DNA from: Scolanthus callimorphus
Taxonomy: Eukaryota; Cnidaria; Anthozoa; Actiniaria; Edwardsiidae
Direction of reading: 5' to 3'
Assembly (NCBI GenBank): GCA_033964015.1
Contig: CM066924.1
Location: forward strand, 12,426,625 to 12,490,624
Length of the DNA: 64,000 bases
This document shows, piece by piece, positions 53,640 to 62,934 of this stretch. Made by a program: the position numbers and the translations under genes. Numbering within the stretch: position 1 is the first letter of the stretch; the number at the start of each line of letters is the position of its first letter. The notes under the pieces were generated by a model. That model saw only the letters and a program-made list of their open reading frames with translations. It had not been told where the DNA came from and ran no database searches.

Positions 53640-54590
53640 ACGAGATGTCAATTTCAATGTCGTCATCACGTGACGCCTTTGCCACCGAAAAAAGTTTCTC
53701 GTTCTCCATATTTGCAAAAAAAAAATCGCATTTTTGTGATGTTGACATTTCAAAGAGCTGAATACCCACGGACTCACGCCCTCTTGATTTGAAGTCGAGA
53801 ATCGTGCCACTACGCCATACAGGCAATCTCTACTCGGGAAAAGTTCAAAAATATTATATATTCCTTCTCTAAGCAAACGGCAAGTAGATAGCCCGGAATC
53901 GGCTTGAAAATGACTTAGTTCCTTTTACCTTTTCAAATAATTCCTGGCTTCCCTTCGCTCTAAGGACCTGCGTTCGATATTTTCCGTCTCATTTTTGCCA
54001 AAAATAGTCGACTTAAGACACTAAACTGAAGAAAAAGTCGGGCGAGAAGCTCAACGTACTGTACAGTTATTGTCATTTTGCATTCATTTCCAGCAAAAGC
54101 TTCATAAATAATCTTTGCACTATAGAGAATAACAAAGACTAGAGCGTTTTAGATTGTATTATTTTCTGGCAATATTAGGTGGCATTTGATTTTTATTGAA
54201 CATTTTGTGTCGGCTCTTGTGCGAAAATACATCAACACAGCAGTGGCGTGAGGGAGACGGCAAAGTATTTTCCTTATTTTTTTGGGAAACAGGAAGCAAG
54301 GCAAGGGAAAGAATGATCTACAGATTGTGATATTTATTTCGAGAATTCCTTTCCAAAGAAGTGGGAAAACGTCCCGTAAAGTGCAAACTTTAGTGTAGCA
54401 GATGCTTACTGTTTACCAGACTACCCGCCAACATGTTCCCAGAATAGCAACCGTGCAACCATAGCAACGAAATAGGTAAACGCACCCTAAAGGAAGCTAT
54501 AAGCGAGTGGAATCATCAGAAGATTCATAACTTTTGCGCACAGAGAGAGAATGATTGGCATTTTATCCTTCCGTCGGCCAGTCACATGGG
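53640..54590. other. Nothing identified
   Basis: Minus-strand open frames at 53581-53876 overlap each other and show no domain. Confidence 0.4.
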
Positions 54591-54595
54591 CGGGG

Positions 54596-54802
54596 TTTGG
54601 GAGCGGATCAACGCGTGCTGAAGTCGATTACTGTTCTGAGATCTGGGGCTGCATGGGGAAGGGCCAATGTGACAGACTCCAAAAAGTACACAATAGGGCA
54701 GGAAGAGTAATAACTCATGCCGATTACTACACCAGTTCTGGTGAAAGTCTAGGTGAACTAGCATGGGACAACCTTGAGCTACGGCGCACTAAGCAGCTGT
54801 AA
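54596..54802 (+). pseudogene. LINE reverse transcriptase C-terminal scrap
   Basis: The translation includes EVDYCSEIWGCMGKGQCDRL, QKVHNRAGRVIT and LGELAWDNLELRRTKQL. This is the same domain region as in the fragment at 9220-9862 but a different lineage. It is truncated at both ends. Confidence 0.7.
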
Positions 54803-54964
54803 GTGTTCTTAAATCTTTAAAGGATCTTTATCCTAACAATCTCTAATCTTTATTTGAACCTACACGATTGCCGATTACTAGGGAATTTCCTCCCGGAAGA
54901 GCAGGCTCAATTTGTCGCGGGTTCGCAATTTATAATGTTATGCTGAAACCACTCAATAAACAAA

Positions 54965-56770
54965 ATGGCGGATAAAGGCAAAGCGATTTCTCTTGATCTT
55001 CGAGGTAATTCTACAAATACAGAACGGGAAGAAAAGTTCTGGAATACCAGTGTGGTGGAAATGAAGTCCTGTTGGGAGCGTTCATGGTTTCGTAGCGTAA
55101 GAAGGGCACGTCGCAAGCCTAATTATGGCATGGGAAACCTTGACAGGATTCCCCTGAGGTTCTCAAGGTCTGCGATCTTGATATTGTTCTTGAGTTCTGC
55201 AATCAGGCACTGATGAACAGCAACAAACCAGACCAGTGGTCTGTCTCAGACTTATTCCCAGTGCCCAAAGCAGTAACTTGTCGAACACTGACAACTACCG
55301 TGGTATAAGCCTAACTTTCGTGATTGGCAAGATGTACAACCGGATGATACTTAACCGCATCAGAGACCCGATCGACCCTCATCTTCGAGATAATCAAAAT
55401 GGTTTCCGGGAGAAAAGGACAACAGCTAGTCATATTCTCGCCCTGCGTCGAATCCTTGAGGAAGCACCGAAGAACAACCTCTCTGCTGTCATCACCTTCG
55501 TAGACTTCAAGAAAGTCTTCGATTCTATTCATCGGGGAAGAATGATGAAGATCTTGAAGGCATATGGTGTCCCTCCCAATCTACTGAGGGCTATTGATGA
55601 GATGTACACAGGTACCCGTGCGAAGGTGGTGACCCCTGACGGCATGTCTGACGAGTTTGAAATCTGTGCTGGCGTATGGGGATACCCTAGCCCCGTTCCT
55701 CTTCGTAATTGTCCTGCACTATGTTCTCCGCAAGGCCATCTTTGGTAAAGAACATGACCTTGGATTTACTTTGGCACCCAGACGCTCGCGTCGCCGCCCA
55801 GGAAGAGTCATCACGGACCAGGACTTCGCAGATGACATAGCTCTGTCAAACGATTTCGACCAGGCGCAGCATCTCCTAGCAAATGTCGAGGAAGAGTGCA
55901 AGCGTGTTGGACTCCAATTCAATGGCAAAAAGACCAAGGTTCTGTCTTGCGAAAAAAAGACCAAGGTTCTGTTTTGACGCGTCGCCGTCAAAATCGGAAG
56001 TTGATGACTTCAAATATCTTGGCTGCTGGGTAAACTCGACAGAGCACGACATCAGAGTCCGTAAGGCACTGGCCTGGCAAGCTCTTAACAGCATGAGCAA
56101 AGTCTGGAAATCTAGCATTTCCCAAGACCTGAAACGCAGGCTTTTCGTGGCCACTGTTGAGTCAGTTCTATTATACGGCTGCGAGAGCTGGTCACCCACT
56201 TCTACCCTCGAGCGATCGATTGATGGGTCCTACACTCGGATGCTTCGCACAGCCCTTGATGTCCACTGGCAGAGCCTCGTACCAAATGAAATCTTGTACG
56301 GAACACTCCCGAGAGTCTCAGACAAAATTGCCTGGAGGCGCCTGGGTCTCGCTGGCCACTGCTACAGACATGACAACCTGGCTGGAGAGCTCTTTCTATG
56401 GGAGCCTCGCCATGGGTGCAGAAGCTGGGGTCGGCCGCCCTCCACCTTCATTGACACCCTGAAGAGAGATGTGGGAGCGGCTTCCGTCCTTGAACTAGCA
56501 ACCTGCATGGCTGACAGGCAGGATTGGCGTGCCAGGCGTGCGACTCGTCTCCGGCCGCCTTAATGATGATGATGAAACCTTGACAGCCTGCATGAGGAAG
56601 TTTGTGGAAATCAACTGGAGTTAAGCGGTCCCATGATCGATTCCTTCTTGAAAGAGATAACAAATAAACTTTCAAGATCCAAAGAAACCGGACTGCTACT
56701 TCAGTCGTGCTTTTTATCCCATGGTTCGCCACATTTTGACATTGGTGCAAGGGTATGGAGGGGACGTGAT
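54965..56770 (+). pseudogene. ORF of unknown function split by LINE insertion
   Basis: The first part (54965-55146) starts MADKGKAISLDLRGNSTN after a typical AAAATGG context and continues with EREEKFWNTSVVEMKSCWER and RRARRKPNYGMGNLD. The LINE at 55147-56574 interrupts it. After the duplicated target site the same frame goes on as SLHEEVCGNQLELSGPMIDS, FLKEITNKLSRSKETGLLLQ, then HGSPHFDIG, and stops at about 56769. I do not recognise the protein: it is charged, about 120 residues as reassembled. The next open segment (56721-57080) may be its continuation after a frameshift. Confidence 0.55.
55147..56574 (+). mobile_element. 5'-truncated RTE-like LINE with 13-bp TSD
   Basis: GAAACCTTGACAG occurs just before (55134-55146) and just after (56574-56586) the insert. 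The element starts inside the polymerase gene (IPLRFS / EVLKVCDLDIVLEF) and ends with an ATGATGATGATGA tail, the short-repeat 3' end expected for RTE-type LINEs. RT motifs seen: NYRGISLTFVIGKMYNRMIL, DNQNGFREKRTTASHILALR, FVDFKKVFDSIHRG (motif A; the usual alanine is Val), then FADDIALSN (motif C) and YLGCWVNSTEHDIRVRKALA to the stop at about 56563. Frame changes near 55675 and 55955; the second comes from a duplicated AAAAAGACCAAGGTTCTGT. Confidence 0.85.
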
Positions 56771-57080
56771 ACACAGTAGTGACAAGGAAATAACAGTGGC
56801 TATAGAAACCCCAGTGTGTGCAGAGAAACATTTTTCCCAAAGGCGATTTTCCGGCGAAAACTATCTTCGGAACAGAGCTTATGGCAAGGAAAAGGTCGAC
56901 AATAAGACAATTTTCAAGTTGAAAGGGAAATCTGCAGTGGCTGTCTCCAAGAACACTCCACTAAAGTTTTTCTACTCTTTGAAGTCAGAAAAGGCAACAG
57001 TATCTTCTTTTATCCAACGCTACTCTGAGGACAAAAATGGTTTAGAACTAGCTGTACAAAAATTAGTGAACACAAGTTGA
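56721..57080 (+). pseudogene. Probable continuation of the split ORF
   Basis: A 119-codon frame overlapping the end of the previous one by about 50 nt: LVQGYGGDVIHSSDKEITVA, ETPVCAEKHFSQRRFSGENY, NKTIFKLKGKSAVAVSKNTP, LKFFYSLKSEKATVSSFIQR, then a stop. Its protein-like quality and position suggest one ancestral ORF with a frame change near 56735. The function is unknown. Confidence 0.4.
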
Positions 57081-57220
57081 ATAGTATGTACTATGAGATA
57101 AACTACCGAGATAAACTATTGACAAGGTGACACGTTTGTGACTGAAAGTTTGTAAATTATTTATTTTCACCTGAGCTTTTTGCTCGACTTCCGTGAGTGT
57201 ATACATCAGGGTGTTTATTA

Positions 57221-57344
57221 GAGCGGATTTCAGATGACTGTCGTGAGTAATTCGCAATTACTTTGTAATTACTCCTATAGGTTTTATTCAGAATTCGTGT
57301 AATTACTTTGCGATTGGTTTACTGCAGTCATATGAAAACCACTC
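57221..57344. mobile_element. TA-flanked MITE, copy 2
   Basis: It begins GAGCGGATTTCAGATGACTG and ends CAGTCATATGAAAACCACTC, with TA on both sides. It is the longer relative of 38962-39047, with a duplicated TAATTACTTTG-like centre. Confidence 0.7.
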
Positions 57345-57349
57345 TACAA

Positions 57350-57785
57350 TATGATTCAGTTTTAGCATGTGTACAAGGTATCTAATATATAGTGATTACT
57401 ATAAATATACAGATTCAAATATTTATGTGTGTAATATTCTGGTTAATATCAGAGTTAATATCACACAGACATTTCCAGAATTTTAAAAAAATCAATTTCA
57501 ATCAATACAGCTATTCGTCATGTCATCAACTTCATTTTAAAATGATTTTGTTAGAAATATATACACTTTGTTTTTTAGATCCTTTCTTCATTTGGTCTCA
57601 TAGACAAACTATATGAAAATGGCCAACATGAATATAATACAAAGCACATTCAAATTTTTCATCTAGTTTGTAATTTGTACTGTAATTTCAAGTAATATTA
57701 TCTCATAATCTATGTATATATCATATAAAATCTGACACTTTAACTGAATATATGAATTTCAATTGGTATTTTACAGGTGTTTGCA
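57350..57785. other. AT-rich, no gene seen
   Basis: Sequence between two MITEs without a supported exon. Confidence 0.4.
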
Positions 57786-57789
57786 TTAA

Positions 57790-58493
57790 GGTATGAGTAT
57801 ACCTTTGAGGGGTCTCGCGGGGAAAAAATTCGTATCACGTCACAATTTACACCACAAACGTCGTTCATACATCATTTTAAAGCTAAAAGATTGGCCTATC
57901 TGATGAATACTTTTGTTTTGATTATATTGTACATGAACATATATTTTTTTAGCTCTAAAGAAAAAAGGACGGACTTTCTTTAAAAAGTTCCATCTTCTTC
58001 CAATTAAATTGCACAGCTCTAAATATAAGCAAAATCTATTCTTTAGAAGGCGATCTAAAAAAGGGTGTGCGGGATTTTTTAATTTCCTTTTAAAACATAT
58101 TTTATGCTAATTTTTGTGTTAGCATTGCCAAAAATATCTGTTTTCAACCTTTTTTACGTAATATTTGCGCAAATACGTAAAATATAAATAATCCCGCACA
58201 CCTTTTTTCAGATCGCACTCTAAGGAATACATTTTGCGGAAATCTGGAGCTTTTAACATTAACTGGAAGTGGCAGGAACTCTTAAAAAGCAAAAATTGGT
58301 ACTTTTCCTTTGAAGCACAAAACGACGAAAATGATCCATCAAATTACCGTTGAAAATATACCACTTAGTAAGTAAGGCCGTTCCATAAGCTTTAAAACGA
58401 TATATAATTGGCCCTTGTAGTGTAAATAATGACACGACGGTGATTTGTTTTCGCGAAAAAGTGACATCTCTCGCGCAAAGGTATACTCATACC
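57790..58493. mobile_element. 704-bp TTAA foldback element
   Basis: The ends GGTATGAGTATACCTTTG and CAAAGGTATACTCATACC are exact inverted repeats, flanked by TTAA at 57786-57789 and 58494-58497. The arms continue to pair imperfectly to the centre, including ATTTTAAAGCT / AGCTTTAAAACGAT and GCGATCTAAAAAAGGGTGTG against CACACCTTTTTTCAGATCGC near 58050 and 58210. There is no transposase. The TTAA site suggests piggyBac mobilisation. Confidence 0.8.
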
Positions 58494-58499
58494 TTAAAT

Positions 58500-59699
58500 A
58501 CACATTCATAATGCACCTTCCAAACGGCTGGCAAGTTTTTTTTTTACCTTTGGTATCAAGATATCTGTTCTGTAGTTCCTTTATAAGCTGGGGACTTGTC
58601 ATGGACTTGGGAACTAGATTCATTTCAGAAGAACTGGCATGCACATTTCTAACATGCTCTTTTAAAACCAATCTGTCTGCAAATCTTTAACTGCAAGATT
58701 TGCAAACAAGTGGTTTTAAAATAGCAAGAATAGTAGTTCAATAGAGCCTTTCATTGCACAGTCATCAATGTCTTGAGAAGAGGCACACACATCACATTTG
58801 TCATTGGTGGTGATTATCTCTCTGCCACAGGCACAATTTTCCTCTTTCATGCAATGTGGTGGGATACGCGACAAATAATGTGAGATGTATGTGCTTGTAT
58901 AACAATGATACAAGCTACAAGAAATTGCAGATGGCGGACGAAATCTTGACTTGCACAATGGTAACCCATGGCAACACACCATGTACGCACTCAGAAATAA
59001 GCCGACGGTACTTAGACCAGCGGCTGTCCAACGGAAAATACAACCACTCGAATACAGCTCGAAGGGTTACTTTTATTCATTTTGTTTTATTTTCACACAT
59101 TAGCCTATGGGGCTCCACAGGAGTTCCGCTATGAACTGAGGCATAAGGTGAGGGGGATAAGTTGCAGCTTGGTTGAACTCATTGCCAGCCCAGCTTTGCC
59201 GTGACATGTACGGCACTGGGCTGAAACTCAATCGTACAATCCTGCACACAAACAGAAAAAATATTACCCTCCAACATTTCCATTTCCTGGGAAATCTGCT
59301 CCCATAAGTCAGCCATGACCTGGTCTTTCTCCCCTATACTACGACAATGGAGAATGTAGTGGTAGTCTCTGGAACGCACCCTCTCCCAAAAATTCCAGCA
59401 TGTCAAGCTACCAATTGACATACTCAATTGGCTGGTTTCGGGACACCATCATCCGAAAACTGAAAAATAAAATGATTAGTATTCCCATTGAACCATACTA
59501 GCTTTCTCTTTAAATAAGGAAGCCGCGAATGAAGATCAAGGATCATAAAAACTAGTCCCGTGATAGTCCTACATAGACCTGATACAACAGGAATTTGACT
59601 AACATGACCAATTTCCAACGATTTAACAAATTTCTCAACACGTGCATCTGATGCTCGACGCACAAGAGCAATATCAACTCCAAGGCACTTAACTTGCAT
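58500..59699 (-). pseudogene. Unrecognised minus-strand gene with zinc-finger part
   Basis: The 5' exon part (59699-59450) reads MQVKCLGVDIALVRRASDAR, SQIPVVSGLCRTITGLVFM, RLPYLKRKLVWFNGNTNHF and IFQFSDDG. A one-base loss near 59440 moves the frame, after which ETSQLSMSIGSLTCWNFWER, MADLWEQISQEMEMLEGNIF and CTIEFQPSA follow. A second change near 59190 leads to WAGNEFNQAATYP. Further along, 58880-58716 has CACGREIITTNDKCDVC, and about 58710-58640 has CKSC, an in-frame stop, then RFADRLVLKEHVRNVH, a C2H2-type finger. From memory similar proteins are multicopy in cnidarians. The function is unknown; it is probably transposon-linked. Confidence 0.5.
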
Positions 59700-60019
59700 T
59701 AAGACAGTATTGTGTTTGATTGATATTCTAACTTATTATTTGCAACAGCAAAGAGAATGGTTACTTTAAGGGCATGTTTACAGGGGGCACCCTACCGATA
59801 AGAGTTTCACTTCCCTATTGTATTATACGGTTCGTTCTACATGCGAGATAGGGTGCCCCTAGGGGGAGGGTTTCCCTAGCTAGAGGGTAGGGAAACCCTA
59901 GCTAGTAGTGACAAGTTTTGTAAAACCAAACAGGAGGGTCAGCCCTAGGGGCTAGGGCTATGTTTTGTTATGATAACTGCTAGTCACGTCGATAGAAGGC
60001 GCGGATTTCGAGTTTCAAA
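59700..60019. promoter_or_regulatory. Intergenic space of a divergent pair
   Basis: About 320 bp separate the starts of the minus-strand gene and the Myb/SANT-like gene. It contains CCCTAGCTAGAGGGTAGGGA and a second CCCTAGCTAG, a palindromic cluster, but no recognisable core promoter. The role is assigned by position. Confidence 0.3.
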
Positions 60020-61149
60020 ATGTCGGCTTCAAGCTATAAACCTGGCGAGTTTTTTCGCAAGCATCAACTAAAAAAACAAGTAAGCACACAGTTGGCCACC
60101 GAGGAAGACGATTTTGATGTAGAGGAGAACGGAGAACGGAATTTTGAGGGAGGAGAACGCGTAATTGGCGAGGGTGATGGAGAGAAGGCCTCGTGGCGGG
60201 AAAACCACAGGACAACGTAAACGCACTACACCACTAGAAAATCAGGGCAAAAATAAGAAGGCAAAGAAGTTTTCATGGACCCCAGAGAAAGCAGAGGATC
60301 TGCTTAAGTACGTACAAGACTACAAGTCAAGCAGTGACTTCAAAGAAATAGATTTCGAAGCAGATCTTGCCTGTATGTATGCCGAAGTACGAAGCCTCAT
60401 GGCGCGAAATTATGCTTTGGACTTTTGTCCGGAAAAAGTTAGTGTACCAGAGCAAGAAATCAAGGACATGGACAAGGAAGAATATGAACGTTACACCAAG
60501 CATACTGAGGCGCAAAAGGCGTTAATAAAGATGGGATATTCAAGGATAAAGGAAAAGATAAAGACTCTACGACAAGAGTACCGCCAAACGGTGAACAAAG
60601 GATCACGAAGCGGAAGTTGTCGAATAGTGCAGGACAATTATATACTTCGGAAGAAATTTGGGGAGGATCGCCAGCAACAACTGCAATGCCATTTGGAGTC
60701 GGTGGAGATCCCATTCAACCGACTAATCAAGAGGATGAGGTGGATGATGCCACAGAAGCAGACAGCCCTGCGACTAGTCACCATGATGCTGATGGTAAGA
60801 GCAAAAGACAAAATAATATTTTGTTTCAGAGGATTTCAAAATCGAATACTATTGAATGTCTTCGAATGGCTCGATTCAATTGCATTCATACATAAAACCG
60901 AGTTTCATTCATGATGACAAATTAATGAGATAAAATAATACAAAGGGTAAAGAACTTGGGTAAAGAATTTGTGTTTTCTCAATCTGGGGTCTAAAATCAT
61001 CAATGGAAGTGCAAATTAATAAAGGCTGCTGGTTCAATGCATTATCAAAGTCGTGCATTTCTTTCGTGTGGTTCACACTAGAACAAGGACAAGCACAATA
61101 AAATCAAGTCGTTGCTTTCTTTTATTATTGTCTCTATGCTTTTTGTAGT

Positions 61150-61530
61150 GTGAGCCAGCCAGCAATACCTTTACTATGAACTTGACTTATCTTATAAGTT
61201 GTAAAACGTGTGGGAAACAATATGTTGGCTCGACAACAACTAAGTTTCGTATGAGGTTCAACAACCACAAAAGCCGAATACGCGTCCACGAAAGAATGAG
61301 TGAAGAAGAGAGAAAGAATGATGATGCGAATTATAAGCACTTTTTTATGGAGGGTCACCATGGTTTGAAGGATGTGACTGTCACAATTATAGATAAAGTA
61401 GGGCAGAGTTATAATATTAGGGATAGGGAAGGCCAATGGGCAAACCGGCTTAAAACTCTTATTCCTGAGGGACTTAATGACAATGACTTTTTTTATAGTC
61501 AGAATCGTCGCGCATGTAACACGTAATGTG
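61150..61530 (+). mobile_element. Penelope-like element fragment, GIY-YIG endonuclease
   Basis: A 117-codon frame reads NLTYLISCKTCGKQYVGSTT then KFRMRFNNHKSRIRVHERM, later HFFMEGHHGLKDVTVTIID and EGQWANRLKTLIPEGLND. The 'YLISC..C...YVGST' start with the downstream Arg and His, and the 'W.NRLKT..PEGLN' end, are typical of the endonuclease of Penelope-like retroelements. The RT part is absent. The fragment sits in the intron of the Myb/SANT-like gene on the same strand. Confidence 0.8.
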
Positions 61531-62565
61531 TTTGTTTCTTGTTTATTAGCGCGCGCTAGTTAGTTCGTTAACTCTGCTTGTAGCTCGCGCAGTTCCAACT
61601 ATGTTTCATATTATCACGCGTAACGCGTCATCAGCCATTCACCCTGATGAAGGCTGTCTTGTACAGTTGAAGTATTGGTGGAGTCAAGATTTCAAAATTT
61701 CTCTTGTGGTGTTATTATTATTAATCGAGAAATAGTCTGTTGACGTTTAGGATACTTGTGAGTATTTTTTACTATGAAAAATGTGTTGCTGGTATTTTTA
61801 TGGTCTATTTTGAACAAATAGGTATTTTTTAGTGTCACTTTATTTTGCCGCCCTATTATTAGGGATCTTTTCCAATTTCCCTACATGATGCATCCCTACA
61901 TGATGCATCCCTACTACTTTTACCCGTAAGGCTGCATTCATATGTGTGGCAGACAAAAGTCATTGAAAGGGCCTTGAGGAATTGTGGCAAAACAGGAAGG
62001 CCTTTTTTAACATATCAGTTGAAAGAGAGGGTAAATATATGAGAATAGTAGTGCACGTGATGTTTCCCCTTCATGAGGTTCAAACTCGGTGTTCAACAAT
62101 TGCACCTTCCTTCATTTGCTATCAAACACTCAACAAAAATATGCATCCCCCCTTCATGTTATGAAAAAAAACTTGCCATCCCCCCTTTTCCGATTTCTAA
62201 CTTTTGAGATCCCACCTCAAAATCCTCTGCCGCACCCTGTAGTATACATAATGAATGCAGCCTAACAACCCCCTCCCAAAGTAAATCACTCTATCGAAGC
62301 GATCCACTCCTGCTATTTAAAGAATCAATTAGACGTACTTTCTCAGCATTTTTCACTTTTATTTAATCACAGCAATAGTGCAAGTACACAAATAGCAAAA
62401 ACAAAATGGTCTTGTGCAAATTGTTTTTGTCTATGTTATAGATTCCATATCTACTGACAACAGTGATGAATCATCCTCCACAAATGCTAATAAAAAGAAT
62501 GCTTCACCACTTTCTGCCATACCAAAGCTTGTAGATAATAAAAGACGCCACATGGAAAAACGCTT

Positions 62566-62650
62566 ATCGAACCTTTGAAGCATGTTTTGTTTCACCAGCA
62601 TGTCCTCTTTCGCATTATTCATAAGCACTTGATCTCTTTGAGCTTGAGAC
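62566..62650 (-). other. 85-bp inverted coding segment
   Basis: Between GGAAAAACGCTT (62554-62565) and AAGCGTTTTTCC (62651-62662), the protein-like reading is on the minus strand: QAQRDQVLMNNAKEDMLVKQ then NMLQRF. On the plus strand the frame hits a stop at once. Both flanks are in one plus-strand frame, so the segment appears flipped in place. Confidence 0.7.
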
Positions 62651-62865
62651 AAGCGTTTTTCCAAAACTCTAGAGGAGTCCATAAGCAAAATGACCACATG
62701 CCTAACCTCACTGGAAGAAGGCATTGCTTCTGGGATGCAGATGCTAGCTATGGCATTATCCCAAAATCAACCACACACGCCTAAATCGAGGAATGCTCAC
62801 TGGCACTTAGAATTTTTTTCTAAACAAGCGCTCACCTACAGAAATGAAAAAAAGAATTATGAAAA

Positions 62866-62932
62866 TCATCAGGGTTCGAACTTGTAACTTTCCAGTTACT
62901 ATACCCAAACCCTAACCACTACGCTATGAGTG
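62866..62932 (-). repeat. tRNA-like sequence (SINE head or tRNA pseudogene)
   Basis: The minus strand has TAGCGTAGTGGTTAGG, a good A-box (TRGCNNAGYGG), and 48 bp later AGTTCGAACCC, a good B-box. GTAAC...GTTAC forms an anticodon-stem-like hairpin. The D-stem and acceptor stem do not pair well, so a functional tRNA is unlikely. Pol III-derived SINE origin is an inference. Confidence 0.4.
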
Positions 62933-62934
62933 AA

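Larger units (their letters stand above)
60020..62850 (+). pseudogene. Myb/SANT-like DNA-binding gene, disabled
   Basis: Exon 1 (60020-60794) starts MSASSYKPGEFFRKHQLKKQ. The frame changes near 60180 into GGKTTGQRKRTTPLENQ and KFSWTPEKAEDLLKYVQDYK, a trihelix/MADF-like opening with a tryptophan. MGYSRIKEKIKTLRQEYRQT, the second half of such a domain, follows. A second change near 60645 leads to EEIWGGSPATTAMPFGVGGD and DDATEADSPATSHHDAD, then the donor G|GTAAGA. Exon 2 (from 62442, after TTATAG) continues in phase as DSISTDNSDESSSTNANKKN and RRHMEKRLS. It then meets an inverted segment and resumes as FSKTLEESISKMTTCLTSLE and SGMQMLAMALSQNQPHTP. Such proteins often serve as transposon accessory factors or regulators. 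Confidence 0.65.
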
